NCBI GenBank assembly: GCA_030159075.1
Contig: BROG01000463.1
Location: forward strand, 1 to 64,000
Direction of reading: 5' to 3'
Origin: Atrina japonica
Lineage: Eukaryota > Mollusca > Bivalvia > Pterioida > Pinnidae
Length of the DNA: 64,000 bases
In this document: positions 22,921 through 35,920 of the stretch, piece by piece
Layout: every line of letters starts with the position of its first letter
Position numbering within the stretch: the first letter of the stretch is position 1
The notes under the pieces: model-generated
The model's input: the letters and a program-made list of their open reading frames with translations, nothing else
Database searches by the model: none
Told to the model about the DNA's origin: nothing
Made by a program: the position numbers and the translations under genes

Positions 22921-23339
22921 ATGAGTATTTTGTTGGATATAGATTGTTTGAACTTATATTAATTTACATATAAAGTAATCAAATTGATTGAATGATATAA
23001 AACACAGAATATCTGTTTAAAGCCAAAGTCAGTTTGGTCAATTTCTTAAAGTACAAGTGGTTTAAGCCTATGTGCAATGTTGAATGCTTATTCTATTGAT
23101 GAGTAATGTCCCGCCAAGGATATAATTATACAGAAACTGACGTATGTACTTGCTATTTTGCCAATGTTTTGAACCAATCCAGTGTTATTTAATGTATCAA
23201 GTATGCGGTCAGACGTGACGATCCGGATGCCTTATCTGGACGACATGACTTTCTCATAGGCAAAAGAACAGTTCTCAAAGTTAAGATGAATCCTTTTTAC
23301 AGTGGGTACTCTTAGTAGGATTTTAAATACATTAAGATT
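22351..23339. other. No gene; (TATC)n at 22888-22920
   Basis: AT-rich sequence with one short tetranucleotide run. Nothing else recognised. Confidence 0.5.
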
Positions 23340-23496
23340 TATTATTCGTGTCTATATGTCCTGGACATCCTTAAGATTTATACTTTGGTATGTAAGATTT
23401 CTTATATGATATCACTTTTTCTTTCGAAAATAAATATTTATATCAAATTGGAGCTCAACTGATGAAGTCTTATTGACAGAAACAATAGCCTTCAGC
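23340..23496 (+). mobile_element. 3' end of a Penelope-like tail with a hammerhead-like motif (copy M)
   Basis: TATGTCCTGGACATCC followed by AAGATTTATACTTTGGTATG is the terminal part of the PLE tail seen in the other copies. About 55 bp further on is the hammerhead-like motif, in the same orientation. The rest of the element is absent. Confidence 0.65.
23453..23496 (+). ncRNA. Hammerhead ribozyme-like motif (degenerate)
   Basis: GCTCAA, CTGATGA, stem II GTC-TTATT-GAC flanked by A-A, GAAA, eight bases, then TTCAGC. It is 44 nt, like the copy at 12479-12522. Stem I has one C-C mismatch and the cleavage triplet reads GCC rather than GUC, so this copy is probably inactive. Confidence 0.45.
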
Positions 23497-23499
23497 ATT

Positions 23500-26400
23500 T
23501 GTTTTGACCGCTTTTAATAATATTTATCACCGGGCACATGCAATCGAATCTAAACTTATTATGTCTGTGTGTCGAGTGTTTCACCACTAGAGCACAGCGA
23601 TCGCTGTCTCAACGATATTGTATTTAATTTGGTGCGATCTGCAACTGACAGCGAATGTTTCCAAAGTTATTTAATAATTGAATCAACTAGAAACATTATC
23701 GTTGGTATTTTTTATTTAAACTTGCCGTGTATACAAGTAGTGATCAACGGATATGCACTAAAATCATCAAGGATAGGCTGACGACGTGACGCGTGGGTCT
23801 ACTGTCAAGTTGTATGTTCCTTTAAAGTTCAGTAAGTGATTGAAATATGGAGTATAGGCAAGGATCTAGCTTAGTAACATTCAACATGGATGGTCCTGAT
23901 TAAATTTGTGAGAGAGAATTTTTGATAGTGTATGTTTGAAGATCATGGTTCATAGCTTATTCTATAAGTGTTTAAACAACCCAATAGGCGTAGATAAACA
24001 AAAACGATAGGTATCCACGAAGAAGCGAAATCGGTCAAGTTAAAGGTATTGATTTAACACTGCAAGGACATACACAAACAAACGTCAGAGAAGCGAACGA
24101 CAAATTTCATATGATCACCGATTAAATGGTTACGCAAGAATGGTTGTATTCACTTTAAAGATTTCATACGGAGTGTCTAGTTTACATATAACATAAGAGA
24201 TATTTTATAATATTTCTATGTATACATATATAAACAGATTCAGAGCGTATATCAAAAAGATCGACATAGATATAAAATAAAACAGTGGAAATATACTTCT
24301 TAGATAGAATACTCCATACAAGAAGCAACGTGTTTTTGTATAAAGATGTGTTAGAATGTGGATAAGCGTAGGAAAGTAAGGTTTGCTCAGGACGACATCT
24401 TTTTATGAGATATTGAAGTGATTTGTCGGCACATCAAAGGTATGTTTATGTCAGTTATTATCTTAATACAGGTATAACAGTTACAACGATAGTTATAGCT
24501 ATACCGTATCAATAAATTGCGAATTTCCTCCTTCAACACACCTGTTTATCAACCTACACAGGTCATAACGATTTGACAAAATCAACCCTGTCACGTTCAC
24601 ATGTTTGATTCTTATTTGTTATCTATCTGTGAATATTTAGTTTAAACTTGATACATATTTGTGAGGATCACTCAATGTATACAACTATATTTAGTCTAAG
24701 GATTCACCATCCGCTTATACTGCTGATCCATGTAGATATAGACTTCATATCGTCGGTATCTATTATTTCGTTTACGTTAATATTTTCAACTTTAGGAACT
24801 TAACATACTTAGCCAAAGAAGCAGCAATACTGTTTTGAAATACTCTTCTATGTTGATATAATTAACACAATGTTTTACAAACTTTTGCAAGCAGACGCGA
24901 CCGTGTTAGATTGTCTGCAAATCTGCTTAGTGACTATTTGTCGGTACAGATCCAATTTCTAAAAGTCATTATTTGTACATGTATTACGTTCTGTAATGCA
25001 GAAAAAAGAAGGTTTTTATCATTAAAAATCGAGATCGTGTGTATATTTGATATCTTTCGAGTTTAAATGTCTGAACAAGCAATCGATTACCACTCTTTTA
25101 AAATAGCAGACACTCTATTGAAAACCATGTTTTATTTTCATACATTTGCTAAATTAAACTTGTGTGTTGTTGTGTTGTTATTGAATCTATATTCAATTAA
25201 ACATCTGAAAGGATTACTAAGGAGACACTTTATACCGTTAACAATAAAGAATGAACGGTGATAATGAATTTCTCTTGACTATGGGTAACACAATATTGTT
25301 CGATTTCTGTATCGTGTATAACGCACTATTGACAAAACAATTATAAATTTTGAAAATGACAACACTAAATTTTAATCATGGTATTGTTGTTTGGAAAAGT
25401 TCTTTTCACTTGTGTATTTTTTATATATATTTACATCACGCGTATATATAAAAAGCAAACATGCGTACCTACTTATGACAAATTTATGACCTACCGTTAA
25501 ACCTAGTTTTTCTCCAGTCTTTCTCTCTGTTTATCTATCAGATCCCTGAATACTATTCATGATTTACTTACTTGTATTTACTTTTGTGGTGTTATATATA
25601 TTGTGGCGCCATAGGACGTGTATGAAAACACGTTCATTGGAAGATGACTGAATGCACCATTTATCCTTCTCGGGAAAATCCTGGTTTAACATCACTGAAA
25701 TTACATTAACCTAATTTTCTCAGTCACACCAAACGTGCTGTAAAGTAGGTTCATGAATGCAGAAAATAATACAAAAAACTAATTGAGAAACACCATATGG
25801 AATGAGACTTGGACGTGCTATGCAACTGTTAATCCCGCATTTTATACACATATAAATTAACATGTATATGCATATAGAACTAAGGAAACACAATAAAAAA
25901 TATACATAGTTAAGCTTGGAAAGGCACAAGAAAAACAAAAGTTCTTGGCTATACAGGGTGTAAAGAAATTTCGAACGATTAAATTCCCATGGTTTGGGGA
26001 AATAAAAGTTAATTACCATTTTGTTAAACTTGAAAGTCCAAATCGACCTGGGTCCAATCGCTTAAATTCATGATTTCAAATTCTGAGAAAAGGTTTTAGA
26101 CTTGGGTAGTACCCTAGTTTTATGTAACTGGGCCCAGAATTCCTCATCCATAAATTGAATGATGGAAGCTCTTCTAAAGGAGAAAATATGCGTTGTTAGA
26201 ATAACCAATTCTACGACTAAAGATTTTTTTCGTGCTGTATGTCATGTTTAAACTTAAACTTAATTTACGCTGTTATGTCTTATGATAATAAATTCTGATC
26301 AACTCGTTTTCCATGAGGATTAATATTGTACATTTCAAATCTGCAGAAATACAGTATTACATTCACAAGATAGGTGTGTAACACTGTAAGGAAAACCACA

Positions 26401-27625
26401 TGCTACTCCGTTTCAAAGGGGAGTTTTTGTTAGTAAGTAAATAGACCACAGGTGTATAGTATTTTACTTTTACGGGATAATCCCTGTAATTCATATTTTC
26501 TATTTGTTACTGCTTGGATGTATTGATAACGGCAACATAACAATTTATTTTGACATGTTTTTACAAACATCTTTGTATGGTAATATCTAAACATTTATCA
26601 CACAATAGAGACCCTTATCCACAACATTTCTTCTACAGATATTGACACGCCGGTAGATAATGGTTTAAATGTATGAACGTGTACACTAAATCACACAGAT
26701 ATGGCTTAATAGAAAAAATATTTATACTCAACATTCTGCTGTCTCTATATATCTTATGGAATTTTTAATTATTGAAAGTTGTTTAATTTTGTGAAGCGAA
26801 TAATAAATTTCTATGGGTCCATCTGACAGGTTTATAACGCTGTATAAAGATCGCGTTATACTTAAACGATAATTTTAACTTTCAAAGTCATTAGGGCACG
26901 TAAAAAGTAGCAATAAGGATATCTCCCACGGCTGCAAATGAAATAAGTAGTATAAAGATATACAAAAAAAAAACCGGTGGATTGATAAATGAAAAAGACA
27001 TTTAAACGAGCTTTTCTTATTCAATACCTTTTCTTCCATTCAATGCATTTATAGAATTTCTTGTATCGTTAACAGAAAATAAATTAAACCGTTTTGTCTA
27101 TCTGTTTTGGTTCACATTAAATGTGAGATATCTTATATTTTCCTCTCTCTCATTCGTCAATAGGTAGGGAAATACACACATATTCTTATATGTTCAAATT
27201 GCTCAGCGGGTGGTTTGTATTTATTTTAAAAAGTAGAAGAATAGGCCGTATTAATGTCCGTAGTTAATATTTTCATTAGATTTAAACAAGGACTCACGAC
27301 GCTATTTGCAGGGAATGCACTGTATAAATACCGTATTAGTGTATTGTTTATATGTACATGTTCATTGATCAGATCAAGAATCACCAAATCCATTAGTAAA
27401 TGTTATATTGAGTTGCCCAGATAATCCATATCGCTTTCGCTAGAATTTGACGAAACCTCCGTACAATTTAGAAAATATACTTTACCTAAATATTAACCGT
27501 AAAGAAGTTCATAAAGGAGTATACAATAGATATTGAGAATATTTAAATAAGCCGGAAATCAAGAAAATGTAAGAACATATTTTACGGAAGACCATACGTC
27601 TGTAGAAAACACTTACCACTAGTGT
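23500..27625. other. No gene recognised
   Basis: About 4 kb of AT-rich sequence without arrays, RNA genes or element copies that I can identify. ORFs at 23569, 25067 and 25720 (minus) are short and featureless. Confidence 0.45.
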
Positions 27626-27629
27626 GTAT

Positions 27630-28512
27630 GTTTAGCTTCAAGTCTTTTGATTTTTCGACCCTTTACACAACAATTCCTCATCAAAAACTTAAAAACAGGT
27701 TACATCTATCATACAAAACTCCTTTGTATACAAAACTGGAAATCGCAGATATAGATATTTAGTGTTAGGTCATGAGGAACCTTATTTTGTGAAGGAACAC
27801 TCGGATTACAATAACAAGTACACAAAGAACGATATCATCAAGATGCTGGCGTTTTTGGTGGACAACATATTCGTGGTTTTTGCGGGAAAATGTTCCAACA
27901 GATTGTCGGCATTCCAATGGGAAACCAATTGTGTACCTCGTTTGGCTGACATATTTTTGTATTCATATGAAGCGGAATTTATACAGTCCCCAAAGGAAAC
28001 AAACAATTAGCATCTCGGTTCAATTTTACTTACAAGTACATCTATGACGCCCTGTCCATAAATAATTCAGAATTTCAGAATTACCTGATATATATATATA
28101 TCCTGTTGAACTAGAAACCAATGAGACGACAGAGAGCACCATATCTGCTTCTTACCTAGATTTACTCCTGTCGATTGCAAAGGACGGTCAACTCCACACC
28201 TCCATTTATGACAAACACGACGGTTTCAATTTCCATATCACGAACTTCCCATTTCTAAGTAGTAATATTACATCTTCTCTTGCCTATGGGGTTTTAATTT
28301 AACAACTTATACGTTATGCCAGGGCATGCTCTTCTTATGCATGTTTTATTCTGAGAGCTAAATGACTCGCCAATAAACTTCTTACACAAGGTTACGTTGT
28401 TGAAAGCTTGAAATCGTCGTTTAAGAAGTTTTATTATCTATACGGGGATCTTGTTAAACATTATGAAGTCTCCCTTTCAATAATATTAGATAGTATTCTG
28501 GAGCACGGCCAC
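27630..28512 (+). pseudogene. Broken reverse transcriptase of a Penelope-like element (second family)
   Basis: Spread over shifted frames are the ordered motifs of a reverse transcriptase: FDFSTLYTTIPHQKL near 27650, LVDNIFVVFAGK near 27860, a G-I-P-M-G box near 27910 followed in another frame by ADIFLYSYEAEFIQ, a Y-x-Y-D-A catalytic-box region near 28045, ASYLDLLLS near 28150, and IRYARAC near 28310. The MGT-N-C-x-P...ADxFLxxYE style resembles PLE (Neptune-like) RTs and differs from LINE or LTR RTs. Several stops and frameshifts and a (TA)n expansion near 28090 show it is dead. No GIY-YIG endonuclease domain is visible downstream. The ORF at 27762-28010 is one intact stretch of it. Confidence 0.75.
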
Positions 28513-28621
28513 AATACAACTTTATTTTGTGTAAAGAAATCCAAGGGACTTAAAACATACCACAGTGGGTTATTTACTTGAACGCCAAATTACTGAAATG
28601 CAACAGGCGGAAAAAATGTGC

Positions 28622-28693
28622 TGACAGACCGGGAATCAAACTCAGGAAATCCGAACAAGAGAAGGGCGCTTTAACCAATTGCGCTATCGGGGC
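28622..28693 (-). tRNA. tRNA-like relic
   Basis: 72-nt minus-strand segment with an A-box-like TAGCGCAATTGG, D-arm pairing GCGC/GCGC, and a B-box-like TTTGATTCC with partial T-arm pairing. Acceptor and anticodon stems do not pair, so it is a tRNA pseudogene or the head of a tRNA-derived SINE. Confidence 0.5.
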
Positions 28694-29115
28694 TCTCTAT
28701 ATATTACCGAAACCGGAAATAACGTTCAGGAACAACTTTCCTGAATCACGTAACTGGCGATAATAAAAGTAGGATTATAACGGTAATCATGGCTAACTCG
28801 AAAATTCACCATTTTAAGCCAATAAATTATTTTTGTCTCTTGGGTATAATATAAAAACTTAATAATATAACCATTTTCTTATTATATCCTTTACCAACCC
28901 TCTACGTCACAGCAAGTACAAAAGTGTTGATATATGTTATGGATAAAATGAATTAATCCACAAAAACTGTTTACAGTAACTGTGTATAACGAACAGTTGT
29001 TTTTTTATTATTTTTACAGAAAATAAATATTCTAAATACATTTCAAGCATCCGCATGGAATTTGAAAATATCTAACGAATAAAACATTTGGGGAGCAATT
29101 CATATCATGCTTTTG
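28694..29115. other. No gene recognised
   Basis: AT-rich, nothing supported. Confidence 0.4.
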
Positions 29116-29116
29116 G

Positions 29117-29117
<1 letters not shown>

Positions 29118-29158
<41 letters not shown>

Positions 29159-29163
29159 CTATC

Positions 29164-29205
<42 letters not shown>

Positions 29206-29211
29206 AATCTA

Positions 29212-29276
<65 letters not shown>
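29118..29276. repeat. Compound (TATC)n-(TA)n microsatellite
   Basis: About 95 bp of TATC units with a few interruptions, then about 62 bp of TA. It gives an artefactual ORF at 29088-29327. Confidence 0.98.
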
Positions 29277-29279
<3 letters not shown>

Positions 29280-30365
29280 GTTTTAATATTACACGTGTTG
29301 GTTCACGATATGATTGATTTTACGTAAACAGCAAGTTGATGATAGATAGAAATAAAGTCATTGTCTTTCTTTATAGACTGGATTAAAATGTAATCCGGAT
29401 TTAAGTACGATAGAGGTTCAGGTAGTTTACTCAAACGTGTATGTGAATTGTCAAAAACTTTAGAAACAAGGCAAATAATAATTAGATTGATGATTATACC
29501 TTTTTACCTTCATTGCATTGTAACCAGGGGACATAACCTTGTTTAGAGGCAATAAGGTATTCAATGAATTCTGTATTAACGACGCCATTAATTATACCAA
29601 CATTTTTATCAATCAGTGATAACATATTTCTAGAAATAATCCAATTATTTTCTGGATGAATATAAATCTATTTATTTGCTATGCTTGTTTAATCTCCTAT
29701 TTGATTCAAATTAAATTTCAAAGTAAAATTTATCATTTTATGTTGTAAATATCTAAGTATATTATGTGCTAAAGAAAAGAATTTAGTAGTTTAGAAGAAT
29801 TTAAAATTATACAGTTTCTCAAATGGTAAAAATGACATTTACCCCAAAAGATAAAAAACAAGTTAAATTGAGTGCTATATAATATAAACAAAACAGACTT
29901 TCACATAATCATTTAATAATAGTATTTTCTTTTACATTTATTATTCAGGTAATTCAATGTGATTTCATGGTATCGCTGATATTACAAATGATATATATAT
30001 TTCAATATCTATGTAAACTATTCATTTCATTATGTACATATTATACTTTAGTAAATGTATTTCCATTCTCCGCTGAATCGATTTCCTTTTACTTTGCAGA
30101 TACAACCGTTCTCTAAACCTCTTAGTCGACTCACCAAAAGGATAGCGTTGTGTAATTCCGTGCGTCTCAGCGTCAATGATTAATTACCTCTGTATTATAA
30201 TAGAAGATATATTTCATTGTTTCGCAGCAACCAATGTAAGGCGATATTTATAGAAATATATCACTTTTTCTCTTTAACCACCGGCATTGGAAAATTTTAA
30301 ATGGTAGCAACGCCAAATATGTTGACAAAATGTAGCAATATATTGATTTCCGCGATAATGTGTCG
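29277..30365. other. Upstream region of the 30.4-kb gene; no feature resolved
   Basis: AT-rich. It may hold the promoter or 5' exons of the gene at 30388, but I cannot place them. Confidence 0.35.
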
Positions 30366-30371
30366 GTAAGT
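30366..30371 (+). promoter_or_regulatory. Possible 5' splice site in the leader
   Basis: GTAAGT in the context TCGGTAAGTGTG is a near-consensus donor lying 17 bp before the ATG at 30388. If used, part of the ORF would be spliced out, so an alternative transcript is possible. It may be chance. Confidence 0.3.
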
Positions 30372-30387
30372 GTGACTAAATAAATCA

Positions 30388-31374
30388 ATGCAAAAAGGAT
30401 TTAGCAGGAAAAACACTGGCATTGTTCCCGAGTACGATGCTTTCTCGGGAAAACCAAACGAAACAAATTTCCGGAGACGAAAAGTTTGGTTGAAAGGAAA
30501 TGTTAATTTTTCTGATGAATATATCAGAAATCCTTTGAATTCAACAGGAGATTCAACAATGGTGTCTGGAAGCAGTAAAGATCACCACATGTTGTTTTCA
30601 TTGAATAGGAAAGACTATTTCTCACGCAAAGACGTGGCTAGGAAGAATTTGATGGGTTATCTATATTCTAGACAACCTACTATTACAAGGAGTTATTCTT
30701 TTATTGCTGGTGAAAAACCAAACAGCGATGGATTTTTTCCCAAACTTCAAATAAGTTCAAAGGATAAACCGACGGTTGACTTTAGTGGTCCAGAAGTTCG
30801 GGTTACATCTAAAACATCAAGGGAATTACTTGGAAAGAAACCACAAAAGAACGCAAACACCATGGATGGAATTTCCGCTGATTCAGCTTCTAAACGTAAT
30901 AATGAAAAGCTTAATTCCATTGAAGGAAAGAGTGCGGTGAAGAGAAGGGGAACCCCAACAAGACTCCTTCCTCTTAGTGCTCCACTGTCCCGTCAGGAAA
31001 CCAATAAATTTAGTTTACCAGATTTAATTAATGATCTCAACAAAGAGGTCGCGAGAAATAAATCCTCTCCTGTTTTCTCTGAGGAGAATGACAACGAAAA
31101 ACATCAAAACGAGGACAAAGTTGTGACTATGATTGGTAAACATATTACAAAAGGCGGGAAAATTTATCCTTGTCGTTATCGTCCAATAACCCCTGGACTT
31201 TTAGACAAACTCAACAAATTAAAACAACCAACTCGATGTCGAACGGGACAGTGGGTTTTGACTTTACCGAGTGATGCAAGAGCCTATATTGGTGAAAGTC
31301 GTATAAATTCTTACAAATCAACAGATACTGAAGTACTAAGTGAAGAAAGGAGTTGGATTTACGAGGAAGTTTGA
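30388..31374 (+). CDS. Uncharacterised 328-residue protein, single-exon ORF
   Basis: An uninterrupted ATG-to-TGA frame of 328 codons with balanced, non-repetitive protein composition, unlike the other long ORFs here. An in-frame TGA lies five codons upstream, so the frame does not extend leftward without splicing; the ATG context is weak. The protein is Lys/Arg/Ser/Asn rich, with no signal peptide and no membrane segment. Residues 1-240 look largely disordered. The segment at about 245-305 (MIGKHITKGGKIYPCRYRP, then TPGLLDKLNKL, then TGQWVLTLPSDARAYIG) has mixed hydrophobic and cysteine residues and is the best candidate for a conserved domain. I do not recognise the family and assign no function. 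A retrocopy or the coding exon of a longer gene are alternatives. Confidence 0.7.
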   Translation: MQKGFSRKNTGIVPEYDAFSGKPNETNFRRRKVWLKGNVNFSDEYIRNPLNSTGDSTMVSGSSKDHHMLFSLNRKDYFSRKDVARKNLMGYLYSRQPTITRSYSFIAGEKPNSDGFFPKLQISSKDKPTVDFSGPEVRVTSKTSRELLGKKPQKNANTMDGISADSASKRNNEKLNSIEGKSAVKRRGTPTRLLPLSAPLSRQETNKFSLPDLINDLNKEVARNKSSPVFSEENDNEKHQNEDKVVTMIGKHITKGGKIYPCRYRPITPGLLDKLNKLKQPTRCRTGQWVLTLPSDARAYIGESRINSYKSTDTEVLSEERSWIYEEV

Positions 31375-31450
31375 TATGATACTGATTTGTAATTGATTAT
31401 TCATATCTAATTATACAAACTATCATCTGTAGCAAGGATATGTTAAAGAT

Positions 31451-31456
31451 AATAAA
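31451..31456 (+). terminator. Poly(A) signal of the 30388 gene
   Basis: AATAAA 77 bp past the stop codon, in an AT-rich 3' flank. Confidence 0.5.
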
Positions 31457-31682
31457 TCTTTTAGTTGTTATTTTTATGATTTGATGATAACAAGCTTTAT
31501 GCAGCAATAAGGAAGGTATTTATGAAGACAAGAATATGGTACATGTGAAAAGTTGTAAAACGTATGTCTACCAGTCATCTCTGTAAGACATGAATGCAAC
31601 ACAAACAACAATACTAAACATATATACATGTATCTTAATTGGTAAAAAGAGTTTGATCACTACAACAAACAATCAATACTAC

Positions 31683-31685
<3 letters not shown>

Positions 31686-31737
<52 letters not shown>
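31686..31737. repeat. (CT)n microsatellite
   Basis: About 52 bp of CT dinucleotides. Confidence 0.98.
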
Positions 31738-31739
<2 letters not shown>

Positions 31740-31742
<3 letters not shown>

Positions 31743-33329
31743 CACACAGTTGCATGTTTAGGTTGTAAGAGTAAATATTTTAAAATAAGATATTGTTATT
31801 GCTTTACACATCACCGACGTGCAACAAGCCACAGCAATCATTATCTTTATATATATTAGAATGATTTTCCGCAATATCAATGTTTTGTCATTTGTGAAAT
31901 AAGGTTTTGAAAAATATAACTCATAATACAAGTTTATTTGTTACAATTAAATCTGTCTCCTATCAACATGGTCATAAATTACGACTTGAAATTGGACAAC
32001 TTAGATTACTATAAGCATATCTATTGCTCAACTGTTTAATAATATTTCACGTCAAAAACATTAAATTCCAAAAAGCTAAGGCAATAAATCATTATTTGAT
32101 GTCAAAGATATTCTGATCGATCAATAAGATGAGCTTATGTCAGCGACAGCAATTCGAATTAGACGATTACGCATTTGTAGTATATCCCAGGTGTTTGACA
32201 GTTTAAATGAAAATGAACAAAATAATAACTGTTTGAAAATATAATGATTTTTGTAGCAATATAGAGATTTTATATTCGTCCAAAATTAAAGTGTATGCAA
32301 ATGAGATAAAACACCTCATTGATCGACAATCTATGGAAATAGAATACTTCAAATACTCGATTTTCATTGATTGGGATAAATTCCTATAAAGGTCGTCCAA
32401 TGATACCATAATAACAGAGACTCTAATTTAGATTGTGAAAAAGACGTGAATTTGATAAGGAGGGATAGAAGGAGAGGGAAAAAGAGATGGGTAAAAGGAG
32501 AGAAGTAGAAGAGGGTAAAAAATATTAAATGTTCTTTCAACTCATCGTTCACAATTCAAACGAGTCGTATTTTTCGAGTATATCTAGTTTTTTGACTGTT
32601 AATGATTTATTGTCATTTTTAGTTTCGATACCTCACCTCTGTCTCGAGGTGCAGAAAATACTAATTCAGTCCGGTTCATCTTCTTACATAGATATTCAGG
32701 TTTTAATGTATGATTTCTTGTGAATTTTTATGAAAAGGAAATTTTCGTTTAGTATGCAAATAGTTTGAAATGATTTGATATAGGATACACTTGGTTGAAA
32801 GTTTCTTAGTACACGGGATATTTAAAAAAGAAATTGAAAATGTTTTTTTGTTCCAAGTTTCATGCTTGCTTAAGGTATTCATAATTCCAAAGCCTCTGAT
32901 AATATTATTATATGGATGTAAATACAAAAGAAAGAAAACAAAGACATCGCCTTAGTTCCTAATATTTTACAGGTGTCTGTTGTTAGGACAACTTATTAGT
33001 AGTATACTATACAAAGCTAGATAAAGACCTTATTTACCTGTTCTGCATTACATTTATTTATTTTCCACACTTTGCTGTTACCAGAATTGACATGAGCAAA
33101 GTACAATGAACTTGACGTAAAACAAATTTACAATTGTAATCGAGTACATGGAGTGGATCTGGTAAAAGGTTTTTGTGACAATGATAACAGGAATAATGTA
33201 TTTACTGTTCGTTTGCTCTGATTAATGTCCTTTAAAAGCTACTTGTAGGCAGTGTTAGAGATTCGTGCATTTACATGTCTGTGGTATTATATATCCAACT
33301 TGGGTATCAAAGAAATGAGAAAGACTTGT
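31740..33329. other. No gene recognised; polypurine tract
   Basis: AT-rich. 32456-32524 is almost purely A and G on the plus strand. ORFs here are short and featureless. Confidence 0.4.
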
Positions 33330-33374
33330 AAATAATTACCTCAAATACCAAAGTGTAAATCTTTAGGATGCACA

Positions 33375-33486
<112 letters not shown>

Positions 33487-33488
33487 TA

Positions 33489-33600
33489 CAGAAAAACACT
33501 CAAATTTCACAGATTTTCGGCCACTTGGCCTTTATCAAGTGAAAGACGACAATATGTATATCAGTTACATAGTATTGAGTACAGGCACTGGGGCTTTGTA
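33489..33600 (+). repeat. Foldback-family arm
   Basis: TCGGCCACTTGGCCTTTATC, then AAGTGAAAGACGACA and CAGTTACATAGTA, matches the arms of the hairpin at 44619-44872. Only one arm is present here. Confidence 0.75.
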
Positions 33601-33632
33601 TTGTCCTTTGGAGGACATTAAATTTCATTGGA

Positions 33633-33750
<118 letters not shown>

Positions 33751-34205
33751 AGACAAACACCGACCTCTGGAATTCAAGAGATAAGATTATTTGTTATAGA
33801 GGAGTAAGCACCACGTGTTCACATCCACCGTGAGTCAACAGTCAAATACTTACGAACAAAATGTAGGACGAATCCTCGTCAAAGTTGGTACAAACGGCTC
33901 GGCACTTTGTGAAACAGAGTAATTACAAACAAAACTAGTATATTGACCGTCAAATCTGCGGAACGTTGACATCAAACGCTGTTTCCAATATACCAATAAT
34001 TTATCACTGAATAGGTTACCTTTGTATATGAAATGTGTATTTGTTGTACACGCCCTGACATATCAGATATAAAAGCCATATTCATGTAATTGTGGGATAT
34101 TACTAGCTAAATGTGGAGAATTTACGATAGGAAAGCCGATATAGTAGCGTTTGTCTATAGCGTTAAATTTCATCATTTTTCTATAGCGTTAAATTTCATC
34201 GTTTT

Positions 34206-34668
34206 TTTTTAAAATAACTCTTTGACAGGCCGGTAATACAAAGGCTTTAAGATCATATATCTCATATGCTTATAATTATTTTTTGACGTGTGATAATTGC
34301 TGTATAAATACACGACGTGTCGATTTCACCGAACTCTCAAGGAAGCGAGATTTGAAAATTTTGACACTCGTAAGCTGGTACTTGTCTGAGCTCTATCCTT
34401 TGTTCATACAACCGGATACCAGTTTATGACACTCGATATTCGAGTTATCTCCATTAGCAGTCGACGTATGAAGTAAACAAGCTACCGTCGGCTAACAGTT
34501 TTTTTTCATCTGAGTAAATGACAATTTGTACCGGAGAATCGACTGCGGATGGCAGTATGCAGGTTTTGGCTTTACAACGAGGGAATTATATGGGAGGAAA
34601 TCCGTTCTGCAAGAATAAGTGGCGTGGGTTTGGCGTTATATCGGAGGGCGTTATAATGTGGGTGATCT
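34206..34668. other. No gene recognised
   Basis: The ORF at 34518-34823 starts here but runs into (TA)n and the PLE tail. Its first 45 codons (ending [12 protein letters not shown]) are unidentified. Confidence 0.35.
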
Positions 34669-35095
<427 letters not shown>

Positions 35096-35200
35096 GATTT
35101 GTAAGTTCCCTCTTTGCTATTTTGTTCCCTGAATACCTTATATCTGTACATGGGACAAAATCTAATTTAAAGGATAATAATGATAATACCTTACTAGACA

Positions 35201-35920
35201 TTAGCGGTGTCCTTTAATTTGACATTTAGATATATCGACGACGTTTTGTCAATTAATAATGACAATTTTCATACATATGTCAATGCGATATATCCCAGCA
35301 AACTACAAATTAAAGATACAACAGAATCAAGCACACACGCTTCATACTTAGACATTTTACTTAATATAAACACAGACGGGAAATTAGCAACTAAGCTATA
35401 CGATAAACGCGACGATTTCGGCTTTCCTATCGTAAATTTTCCACTTTTAAGTAGTAATATCCCTCAGTCACCTGCATATGGAGTTTATATTTCACAAATG
35501 ATCCGATATGCCAGGGCGTGTACAACATTTGAAGATTTCATATACAGAGGTAAACTACTCACTGACAAATTATTGACACAGGGATAGCGAAAACCGCGTT
35601 TAATGTCAACGTTCCACAAATTTTATGGTCGGTATAATAGTCTTGTTTGCGACTACTCTGTTTCACTAAGTGAAATGTTGAGTTGCATTTTCGTTGGCGG
35701 TTGTTGAGACGTCTGTACCAATTGTGACGAGGATACACTCCTCACATATTTCATTGGACTTGACTGTGGACTCACGGCGGGTGTGACCGGTCGACTCCTC
35801 CATGGCACCTGATCCCACCTGTTGGTTTCCAGAGGTCCGTGTTTGCCCATTTCTGCCGGATTTGTATCTATTTCCTGGACATTCTACTGATTTGTACTTT
35901 GGTATCTGAGATTTTTTATA
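35201..35920 (+). mobile_element. Short Penelope-like element, best copy (copy H), with an open RT fragment
   Basis: Starts at TTAGCGGTGTCC, the same 5' boundary as copy A, and runs 720 bp to the ATTTTTTATA tail end. 35207-35587 is open for 126 codons but has no ATG (first codon GTG). It encodes the C-terminal part of the RT: RYIDD at residues 8-12, YLDILLNIN near 48, YDKRDDFGFPIVNFP near 64, YGVYISQMIRYARACTT near 92, ending KLLTDKLLTQG, then TAG. The tail follows, with GTTGAGACGTCTGTACCAAT, GACTCACGGCGGGTGTGACC and CTGATCCCACCTGTTGG blocks. The N-terminal RT motifs and any endonuclease are absent, so it cannot move on its own; the open frame probably reflects recent origin. Confidence 0.8.

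Noticed and set aside
30508..30535. CTGATGA...GAAA in the 328-codon gene
   Set aside because: No stem II pairing between the boxes; the bases are explained by the coding frame.
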